Source of the DNA: Stomoxys calcitrans
Lineage: Eukaryota > Arthropoda > Insecta > Diptera > Muscidae
Assembly: GCF_963082655.1 (NCBI RefSeq)
Contig: NC_081553.1
Span: 63,106,311-63,170,310 of the forward strand
Length of the DNA stretch: 64,000 nucleotides
Direction: 5' to 3'
Made by a program: the position numbers and the translations under genes. The notes below the pieces were generated by a model that saw only the letters and a program-made list of their open reading frames with translations, was not told the DNA's origin and searched no databases. Positions within the stretch are counted from its first letter, which is position 1. Each line of letters begins with the position of its first letter. This document shows, in pieces, positions 48,601 through 60,600 of the stretch.

Positions 48601-51600
48601 GATACTCAAGGATATTGTAGCCTTTTTTTCTCTAATAATTACCAAGCCGATGATTTTCAATTTTTTCCATATGATATTCCGTCTTCATATGTGTGCAGAA
48701 TTTTATATAAATCTGTCCAGATTTAGAAAAAGCTCCCATATGTATGTATGTAGATACAATTTTCAAACGATTTGAACAAAATTTGGCACGGACTGCTTTG
48801 TTACTGATCTTAACATGCCATGAAAATCGGTTCAGATTTAGATATAGCTCCCATATATATATTTTTCATCCGATTTGAACTATTAAGGCTGTAGAAGTCA
48901 CAATTTTGGTCCAATCTTCACCAAATTTGGCGTTTTTGTGAAGTCTCAATGTATGTACAAAATTTAAATCGGATCAGATTTAAATGGCAAAATATATATG
49001 GCAGCTATATCTGCCATATATATTTTGCCACACTTTGGTCCGATCTTCACAAAATTTAGCATGGGGTGTTTTATTTAACGTCCTCATAGATATGTCCTGA
49101 TCTTCATGGAACATAGTCATATATTTTGAAATGCAACCTTATTTGGATACGTTGGAGCTTGCAGCAAGATTACTGGACAAAGCAAAAGAAATATGTCCAA
49201 GACTCCAAACATTTGAAGATCAGTGCTGGTCAGTTATAAGAAACATGGAGTACAAAATAAGTAAAATAAAGACGAAAAATCGTTTATTTATGAAAGGAGA
49301 GTTTCGGAGTTTTAGACGACGAAGATCGCGTGGCAGTGGAAAACAACATGAGAAATCTATTAGCCAACCAGCATGACCTCCAAGAACTAGTAAGGAAGCA
49401 CACATCTGTAATTGACGCTACGGTCAATCTGCCAAAGAAAACGACGGATGAAGTCAATTCGCACGTTAAGAAAATGAAGTGCAAAATTGAGAACATAGGC
49501 GCCACAATGAACGAGAACTATTATGTTTATAGGGAATCAATTCGGTTCTTTATGATCACCAAAGAAATACACGAGAGTATCGCAGAATGTGATGAGGCGC
49601 ACAAAGAGGTTATCGACGTATTGTTGGTAATGAACAATGGTCACGTTCACCTCGTGATCATGAGCCCCAGTCAACTGCAGTCTGAGATAATAAGAATACA
49701 TAATGCTCTACAAGAGAAGTATGTTTTACCCGGTAAAAGCACGGGTACAGAACTGAAGGAGGCGTTGCATTTAATGAGAGGTCATGGAATGTTTGTAGGC
49801 ACTCAGTTGGTTATCGACTTGAAAATACCTCTTTTCAACAGGCAGTCATCGCAACTATATTCTGGGTTATTTCGATCCCGTTTGAACGAAATAATGCCGT
49901 CATGATAGCGAGGATAAACGCGCCGTATATAGTGTATAATTTCGAATTATATTCGTTCCACTATCTAAACCAAGCCATGTTGAACGAGTGTAAAGGCACC
50001 TTGGGTGATGAAATTGTTTGCAAAGAAAATTTTCCATGGAGAGATGCGTCTACAAATGATTGCGAATTAGCTCCTCTGAGGCCACACATAAACTTGTGCA
50101 TTTACGATGAAGTAGAAAACAGTCCATATTTTATACAGCTCAAACGCAAGGCAGACTGGTTGTTCAAAATATTTGCCAACACAACAGCCCACTTGAAATG
50201 TTCGGACAAACAGCAAACGCTAATGGAGCTTCCACAGCAAGGTATTTTAGTCCTAGAGCCAGACTGTACGGCGAGGATAGACAGCAAAGGGATGAGATAG
50301 CTTCCCAATTTCCTTCAGTTCTTTCGAAGGATGTGAGTCCGGCTGAAAGAGAAATAATAAAACCGCTTGGAAATGCACTGGTCAATCATCATGAAGAGAT
50401 CAACCAACTGAAGAAGGTCGTGGACAATTTAAAGAAGGAAGAAATAAAATTAAGAGGTTTAGAGTTCCATTATTGGTCCGGTCACGTAGCATTTATTTTA
50501 GTTATAATGATATCAATAATGCTCATAATTCTATGCATAAGAGGAAGGATAAGGAAGAGGCGCATAGCTGCAATTCAGTTCCCAGGGATGCCGACGGTCT
50601 AGGCAGTTCATTTGCCGGCCGGGAGAGTTTATGACCCACTTATCACTTGAAGGGGTCTCTTTATTTAGGTACTATTTACTATTCGTCTAATGAGGAAGAT
50701 AAGAATTGTTCGCTTAGAGTAGTTTAAGAATTAGTTGGTAAGATACTACATAAGCAGGATAAAATGGAATAATTAAAAAGATTTGAAAATACAACCAAAC
50801 CGTACGGGCGTTTTCATTTTTCCTAATTCAACAGTACTACAAACACTAGGTGGTGTAGGGTATTATATAGTCGGCACCGCCCGACTTTTGCCTTTCCCTT
50901 CTGGTTTGTTTTCTAAATCTGTGCTAATTTTTTGAAGCGATGGGCAATTTATGTAGCTTGATTCCAATCAGACTTGTTCATTTGCACTTTGTATAAATTA
51001 AATCAAATACAACAGACGGAAAAAATCATGTCAGAATCATTCACATGCTCCTAACCTAAACAAGTTGTTGTTCATTGTTCGATTGCAACCTAGTGCTTCA
51101 ATCAATTGGTTTTTGAGTCACAACAATTTTGTTGCATTTTGAGCGAGTTGAATAGACTGGTTTCACTTGTGCACATGATTGATTTTATTCGTTTTTCAAA
51201 ACAGATGATCCAGCCTGCATAATCAAACTCGTTGTAGCTACCACATAATCAAGGCAGACTATCCATAGTGGAAGATTCAGCTCAGCCGAACTTAATACAT
51301 TTTTTTTCTTAATGATTACCCATTGAGAGAATTTCTTAATGATACGCATACCAATACTACAGAGTCGTGATATGCAACCTTGCCAAAAATTACCCCACGA
51401 GTCCTAACCTCATTAGTAATGTAAGGAATACCAACCAGTAGCAATCAACATTAAGAATTTTCAAAATTTTACAAGCAAACCAACCAACCAAAATAGATTC
51501 CATTAGCGTATGAACGCGTACATCAACCCTTTACATGAACTTAGAAGATTTCCAGCATTTTAATTAAATTAAAAATTTTATGTGCATGTGATAACTAACC

Positions 51601-54600
51601 AAGCATCTACTTCTATGTCTTTGTATCTTCCCCTCTACCTTACACCACTGCCCACACCTTGCCACATGCTTGGACAGATTGTATGCATGTGGCTTCGGAG
51701 GCAGGTGATTATGCCTTTAAAAAGTTACCGCCACATTCCATACCCGCACCAGTGGCTGCTTTATTTGGCACTACGGATGAGACGGCCGCAGCGGCATCTG
51801 CCATGATTCAACTGGAGGAATCCTTGCAGGTTTGCGGTCTCTATGTGATTGGAGAACCCGATACAATAGTCGAGATAACCATGAAACACTACGATGTGAA
51901 TTGTGAAACGGGAGCTTTGATGGCGGTAAGTTCTGTAAATCTCCCTTTTGCTCAACGCTCTCTTTGTTTAGAAGGGTTTAAGGTTAAAAGGTTAAATTGT
52001 ATTAAAACTTACTTTCTTATCGTTGCATGTGTGGTGGTGTGTGTGTTACTATGCTGCAGTTTGTCGATGGCTGGGAGCTAAATGGTGAATATTTTCCCTC
52101 CCTCAAGGATCATCATCGACCGTTGGAGGATAGAGTTCAGGAGTTTTGCAATAATTACAAACAGTGGTAAGTAATAGTTACCGCATAACCTTATTAATTC
52201 CAAAGGAAACCAACAATTTTGGTTTTTTTGGTGAAAATTAAATTTAAAAACATTGGACATATGAAATTTGAAATCCGTCTCTTTTAACGAAGATAGTTTG
52301 GTTCGGCGGAATTGCCGACATCAACGAATTGCTAATGCAATGATTTTTGTCTTTCTTATACCAGGATAACTACTGATTTTAGCTGAAGCTGAATTTATGT
52401 CTTCTGGCCACAGTCGTCACCAAATTCAAATGCTGCGAATCTAGTATTTCTAGCTCCAAAATAATTGCCGGGAGAAGGTTGTAGATGTGACATTGCAAAC
52501 GCAAATTTGCCCATGAACATTCCATTTAGAACCTGGGGCAAACTTCTCACAAATCAATGAAGGGACCTCATTTTTATAGCAGAGACCGAACTGCGTTCCG
52601 GAGAAGTTTTTACATGACAAAGTACCCCAAAAATGACAAAGTACCTCAAAATGTGGTCGTTTCAGGATTCGAACCATAGGCGGACATGATAACCTCTGCG
52701 TTTCGGTGGCCATAGATGTGACAATAGGTTCGGAAAATCTTATCAATGAGATTCATGGAGCATTCCTTCTCCGACCAAAGCTACATTAAGTTTAGAATAG
52801 CACCACCAGCGCCGAATCCGATAAGTTTCCGTAATAAGTTGAAAACCAACTGGACAAAATTCGGAAGACTACTCAGAAGAAGGCTTAGTCAAAATAATTT
52901 AGACTGTCCAAGCATTGAAAACATTGACGACAATCTCAACAGGATTACGACTAGTAAGGTCTTTCGAAGAAAGTTATAGTCTTCGAGAAAGGTAATCAGC
53001 CCAAGAAACACCCTGGATGATCGGGAGATTCGCAATATTGAGAAAGGGGTTCGCAGACTTTATAAGAGAGCACATCATAAAAAAGGAGAGCACGGCTCAA
53101 GGAATACAATAAGATTATCAGAGTGGAAAAACGTGCCTCCTGGAAGGTTTTCTGCGAACAGTTCGATACAAATTGAATGCCATGCGGTTTTGACGAAATC
53201 TTCCAAAGAGGCCAAAATTTTTTTTTAAATTATGGGGGTATTAGAGATAAAAAAAAGATTTCTGAGATATTTCTAGTCTATTGTGAACCTTACTTTTTAT
53301 TGTATTTTATATAGGTTTTTTTGTGTCGCATAATGCTGTACGACGCACAGTGGGAGAAAATCGAAAGAAACTAGTAAAAAATATTCCGTGTGAGAACGGG
53401 CAGAGATTTCTCTTTCCAATTTGGAAAAGTTGAGAGGTAAGGTGTTATCGAGTTCGTGTGCAAGTTTTCAAGGCCCCAGGTGGTCCGGGCGCCTCTTGGC
53501 GGGCCACAAAATTTGGTCACCTGGGCATTTTGAAAAATGTAGACCGGCCGTAGGCTCGAAATGGGGCACGAATCCGAGGAGCGTGATTCAGTACAGGAGC
53601 GTGACAATACTTTATTACGCCTCTGCAGTTTGGTGGACTGCTATGGAAAAAAGGTGCAACGTAAGGATAATACAACAGGTTCAGAGAACAGGATGTCTTG
53701 GCATTGGCCGAACGATAGGGATCACTCCCACTAGGGCGCTCTAGACATCCGAACCATTGACATACAGATTAAGTGTGAGACAGCTAATGCGCCTATGAGA
53801 CTTCAGATAATGGGAGAATGGAAAGAGGAATGGGGGCCGGTCATACCTTCGTGGTATAATCAAGGCGACGATAGGAAACGCGAATGGATTAGAAGACGTT
53901 TCCGATCGGATACCTGAGGTGGCACTTGGGGTCGAGTGTGAGACACTGCTACCCGCGGCACACTGGTATTGCCATCTCGGAGATCTCTTTTTTGTTACTA
54001 CACTGGCTATGTTAGTACATATGAGCGGCAATATTTTCGAGAAGTGAACCTCAGTTCACCATATCCACCTGAGCTCGAGTTCTCAATTTTAGTCTCTCTC
54101 CTCTTTGTGAAGAAGGTTTTTCGACTCAGACACAATTTCCCCAATAGCCTCCGACGAATACATACTAATCCTCTTTTGGGGCCCGTTATCCGTTAGAGAG
54201 ATTCCCGGGAAATGTTCTAGTGATTCCTCACTAGACATTGTCCGTACATTCTCTGACTAGCTGTATACTCCACGTAGCTGCAAATTCCTTTCAGGATTTG
54301 TTCTGAGCCTTTCACAGCTCGTCCTTATATTTTCTTAGCTCAGCCTTATAGAAGTCCCAATCGCGTGGTGCTCTTGTGGCTTTCGCCTTATTGAAGAGTT
54401 TTCTGCAGCCCTTTCTTAGACCAACCAGTTCTTGGGTCCGCCATGGCTGTCGCTGTTTGCCCCTTGGCTTGGCACGAGAACATGTTGACACAAGCGAGTC
54501 GTGATCCGATTGACCATTATGTTTATGTCCTCCACGTTATCCACTTCTTTTTCTGGTCTAGAAGGCATAGTCGTGCAGAATGTGTGCCAAAATTTATCCC

Positions 54601-57600
54601 TATCCGCCTTTCTTCTGTTTAGCCGAGGGACAACTCCTGCAGTATTTTCGCCAAGGCTGAAACTAACATAACGATGATCAGAGAATCTGTGGTCATCCAA
54701 CACTTCCCAGTCGCATATGCTTCCGCTTATATCTTCCGATACAAAGGTGACATCTAGTAGCTTCTGGCTGTTTCTGGTTATAAATGTCGGTTTATTCTCT
54801 TTGTAACAGATCACCAGATTGCAACTTACAATTTATTCGATAAGCAGTTCACCCCTTTCATTGATATCCGAACTTACCCATATATGGTGATGTGTATCAG
54901 CTGGCTCTTTTTCCCTGCAGAAGCGGCTTCAACCAGCAACTGAAGGTTTGAAGGCGCCATCTCTGAATCATGTGCCATATATAGGGAAGCTAGCCAGTAG
55001 TGCTACTAACTAACTAAATATCCCATGAACATTCCATTAAGGAACAGAGAATACTTCTCTCATATCAATGAGTTCAGTCCGATTAAAGTTTAAGCTTAAT
55101 AATATGGAGGCTCCTTTTTTATGCCGAGCCCAAACGGGGTGCCACATAGCGACACCACTTGGTGAAGTTTTAACATGGCAGAATACCATACAAATGTAGC
55201 CAGCATTAGTAAAGGGATAACCACCGCTGAAAATTTTGTTAATGTTTACGCCGAGAATTGAACCAAGACCAGTAATGAGACTTATTAATTCCAAGAGTGG
55301 CTACTACTCAATCTTCAGGGCTTAGCGACGAAAGAAGAAAAAATTTTGACTACTCTTTGCTAGAGTACAGGCTCTATGTCTCCCATTCCCCGAACCCTTG
55401 AGTAGCTTAAATCCAGGAATTCTTAGTCCATAAACCATTCCTCCGTACAGCCATGGTTCCTGGACAAGAACCACGTCAAATCCTCCTGGCATCAGAAGGA
55501 CCTTGAGTGCCGCCCAAAACGGCTTTACAATGGTAGAGATTTATATGCAGAAACCGGACCATAGTCAGGATTCACAATTTCCACCACCGTTGCGTTAGCC
55601 TTATCCTCACAAGATACGTACGATCTTGTCATGATGAGATTCCTTACACAGGGGCACTTGAGAAAGTATTGGAAACACACTTCCTCATGACACTGGACGG
55701 TTGCGATGTGGACGATTCTTTCATAGATGCTTCAATAGCTGCTGCTGTGGAGGTACCTTTTCAGTTCCGTCCATCCCCGATGGCACATACCTTGAGCCCA
55801 AACCCACGATGATGATGTGGGATGACCCATCCACACATGGCTAGTCGAGTCCCGACTCGACCTCTTCCCCTTCTGTTTCAATCGGAATAGAGGGGTTTCC
55901 AGTTTCCTGCAATCCTCCTGACTTTAAAGATGTGCTCGGGGTTGGGAAATCAGCAGTTGTTGCTGATTCCTTAACGCTTCTATTCGTCTTCAGTCTCAAC
56001 TTGTTGAATCCGTGGGATACAACTCCTTCAGACTTGTTGAGGTCTGTGAAACAGCCGGAGTTTAGTACGAATTATACATATGTCCGGTCACCACCAGCCT
56101 CTTCAAATCTACCAATCTTTCCGTTAGTAGTTAAACGATTGGGATTACTGTCCCTTAGTCTCCCAAATATGAAATTAGTATCAGAGGAATGGAATCAGCA
56201 TTTGTTGCTGATTCCCCAACGCTTCTTTACACCTTCGCCATCAGCCTCATCCAATCTACCAATCTTCCAGTCAGTAGTTGAAAGTTTGGGATTACAGTCT
56301 CTTAGTCTACCAAGCATGGACTCAGGATCTGAGGTAATCATTGGTATCCAAGCGTGAAAGGAATATCTTCTTCTTGGCTAAATCCAGGGCTGCGCCAGGC
56401 CAATCTTCTTTACGGCTCAAAGACACACTTCAATTGAGCGTTGATGATCGAAAGCCCATACAAACGGCCCCGATACCTGTCTGAATCGTTACAAGATAGA
56501 GGACGCCCAGGCAATTTTGCAAGGAAATCAGGGTATACATATGACAGTCCACTGACTATCCCACCCCCAGTGTTCTTAGGTATGTAGCCTTGTTTTCCGC
56601 TCTTGTCCACAACTACCATCAACAAGCTGTCCCCAGCGACATTAGCAATGGTGCTTGGACCCTTGTTATTGTTGTTGTTACAGTTTGTTGTTGTTGTTGT
56701 AACAGTTTGTTGTGTTCTATCTTTCGTCTGCTTGATTCTGTTGAGTGTCAAGATCCTGGAACTCTGCGACTACGATGGGGTGCGTCCACAGGGATTTGGG
56801 TCTGAGTCGAGTGGGTCTGGCTGGGGAGTTAAACAGGTGATGTGTATCGTGTTGATCACACTGGTCACAATCGGGACATACATCTTGCACGTTGGCATCA
56901 ATCCTTGCTCTGTAGGAGTTGAGGCGGCTGCATCTGCCGGAACGTAATTGAGTCAGAACTACTCTGGTTTGCCGGGGGAGGTCAATTTCTTCGGGTGCAA
57001 TGGGAGGCGGTCGTTCTCCGAGGACTACTTCACCCTCTAGCTATTTACCGCATCTGCTATCGTGTCTGCATGAATGTTGTGTGGACCCGCTTCATATGCC
57101 GCTTGATCTAGAGGTTCTCTCTTGTAGCGCTGAACCTCACGCTCTTGATCATGTAGATCTACCTTAGGGCTTTTGGGTGGTTGATATATATCCACAAGAT
57201 GTTGATTTGGATGGAAGTACCTCTATCTATTCACTTATTTTTAAAATTTATTCAACTTCTTTCTTCTAAATTTTCTATATTCCTGTATTTTTAGGCCCCG
57301 TTTATCGAATAAAAAATTCTTCCGTTCCAATCAAAATGCCGCCCTGCTGCAATATCGCATACCAGTCAAGGGCAGTTTCATAGCAAATGTTCGTTTTCAC
57401 AAAATCACCCAACGTAAGTGTAGGCCAAAAATGTCATTTCATGTTTCTTCTTTACTTCCTTCATTGATGGTCAAGAAATCTTATTAAATTTTTTTTTGTT
57501 CTATTTTCAATTATTTGTTTGCTGCTTGCCAACCGAACAGCCTGCAACGTTTTGGTCCAAGATACGGATGCCTTATTTCACATCGCTAACTATGGTCATA

Positions 57601-60600
57601 ATCGTAATTGTTCCATATCAGCTCTGTTCCCAGCCGCTGTGTCAGTGACAAATCTTAAAATTGGTGGCAAGGCTGTGCGACAGGATAAACCAAATTATGA
57701 AGTGGGTCAATAAAGAGCAAAAAAAAATTTAATCCTTTTGCCAAAAAAAAAGGATACTTAAATATTAACTTTGTTGTTTTTGTCGTTGTTTTTCTTTCGT
57801 TTCGTTTTTTTTTTACACTATGCAGTGCGGCATGTTTGGCGACCGTTTGGAAATTGGAGGCTCCTCGGGTTTGGATTCAACGGCCATGGAGAAGTCAAGT
57901 GAAATATGCGGTTTTGCCACAGAACCAGGTAAATGAGGCAAGGAAATGAGAAGAAATTTAGTTTTAAACAATTTAAAAGAAATTGAAACATAATCTTGAG
58001 GCAATTTATGGGAAAAACCCATCTTATATATAAAAATCAATTTGTGTTTGTTTGTAGGTTTGTTTGTGTGTTCCTTATAGACTCAGAAACGGCTGAACCG
58101 ATTTTCTTGAAATTCTCACAGATGGTGCATAATGACCCGTGGTGAAAATACATTTTTTGATATCTGAAGTGGGGGGGGGGGGCGGACCTTCCCCCTTACC
58201 CTAATTTTCAGAAACGCCAGATCTCGGAGATGGGTGGTGCGATTTAAGCGAGATGTTGTATGCTCTCATATGGTACCCTAAAAATAAAAATTTGGTATCC
58301 AAATTACGGATGGGCTACCTAGGGGGGCTGCCCCACCCTAAAACCTACCAAACATACATTTAGACCAATCACGACAATATGGGACTCAAATGAAAGGTAT
58401 TTAGGGTAAGAAAACGTATCTGATATCCAATTGTCGGACCAAGTGCTAGGGGGACCACCCCAAGCCCCAAAACACCCCTAAATTGGACATAATTACCGAC
58501 CATGGCAATATGGGACTCAAATGAAAGGTATTTGTGAGTAGAATACGAATCTTATATCCAAATGTGGTACCAAGTTTCTGGGGGTCCACCCCTTCTTCAA
58601 AACACCTCCCAAACAGGACTTATTTACTGACCATGGCAATATGGGGCTTAAATAAAAGGTATTTGAATGTAGAATTAGAATCTGATATCCACAAATGGGA
58701 CCAAGTGTTTGGGGGGCCTTCTCTCCCCAAAAACTTCCCCCAAAGGGGACACATTTACGACCATAGCCACATGGGGCTCAAATGAAAAGTCTTTGGGAGT
58801 AAAGCACAAATCTGATATCAATATTCGGGAAAAGTGTCTATGGGGCCACCCCACCCCCACAACACCATCCAACCCCCAAAACACCCCTAAATTGGACATA
58901 TTTACCGACCATGGCAATATGGGACTCAAATGAAAGGAATTTGCGAGTAGAATACGAATCTGATATCCAAATGTGGGACCACATTTCTGGGGGTCCACCC
59001 CTTCCCCAAAACACCTCCCAAGCAGGACTTATTTACTGACCATGGGAATATGGGGCTTAAATAAAATGTATTTGAGTGTAGAATACGAATCTGATATCCA
59101 AATATGGGACCAAGTGTTTGGAGGGGCACCTCTCCCCAAAAATAATCCACAAAGGGGACAAATTTACGATCATAGCAATATGGGGCTCAAATGAAAGGTC
59201 TTTGGGAGTAAAGCACGAATCTGATATCAATATTCGGGAAAAGTGTCTATGGGGCCACCCCCACAACACCAACCAAATAGTAAGTATTTGCGGACTATTG
59301 CAATATGAGGCTCAAGTAAGAGTGTTTTTAAAGTGGAACACGGATCCGATATATATTGGGTTGCCCAAAAAGTAATTGCGGATTTTTTAAAAGAAAGTAA
59401 ATGCATTTTTAATAAAACTTAGAATGAACTTTAATCAAATATACTTTTTTTACACTTTTTTTCTAAAGCAAGCTAAAAGTAACAGCTGATAACTGACAGA
59501 AGAAAGAATGCAATTACAGAGTCACAAGCTGTGAAAAAATTTTTCAACGCCGACTATATGAAAAATCCGCAATTACTTTTTGGGCAACCCAATATTTTCA
59601 AGGCTAACTCACTGAGTGGCCGCCCATCTCCCAAAACATCCCCCAAACCGGTCATGTTTGCCGACTATGGAAATATGGGGCTCAAATTAACGGTATGTGG
59701 GAGTAGACCACGTATCTGATATCAACATTAGGGACCAACTGTCTAGCGGACGTCCCACCACCATAACAACCCCCAAATAGGACGTATTTTCTCACCAAGA
59801 CAATTTGGGTCTTAAAGAGAGTGGAACTAAATATTCATAGTTTTTAGGACCAATACCCCAAACCGGGCATATTTGCTGACTTTTGCAATAAGGAGTTTAA
59901 ATGAGATTAGAAAACGAATTTGGTATCCAATTTTGAGGGCAATGGCAATATGGGGTTCAAATAAATGATATATAGATATATGAGAATAGATTACGTTGCT
60001 GAAAAAATTTTCCGGGCTTAGTGTTTGGGGGACCATCCCAATCGCCAAAACACCCCTAAGTCGGGTACATTTACCCACCATGTCAATGTGGAGCTTAAAT
60101 GAAAGGTATTGGGGGGTAGAGCAAAAATTGATCCCCATTTTCGGGACCAATTTTCTGGGGGTCTACCACTTTCCCAAAATATGGGGTTTAAATAAATGAT
60201 ATATAGATATATGAGAATAGAGTACGTTGCTGATATATTTTCCGGGCTTAGTGTTAGGGGGACCATCCCAATCGCCAAAACACCCCTAAATCGGGTACAT
60301 TTACCCACCATGTCAATGTGGAGCTTAAATGAAAGGTATTGGGAGGTAGAGCAAGAATTGATACCCATTTTCGTGACCAATTTTCTGGGGGTCTACCACT
60401 TTCCCAAAATACCCCACAAACATCAATTTTTTAGTGACCATCGCAATATGGGGCTCAAATAAAGGTATTTGGGAGTAGAATACGAATTTGATGTCCAAAT
60501 GTAGGACCATGTATTAAGGGCAAAACACCCCCATAGAAACACATTTTTCGACCATGCCAATATGTTGCTCAAATGAAAGGTATTTGAGATTAGAAAACGA

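Noticed and set aside
55932..56357. 141-codon Pro/Ser/Leu-rich plus-strand frame
   Set aside because: It is antisense to a degenerate minus-strand LINE region inside a CRHBP intron, with an internal duplication and no splice support.
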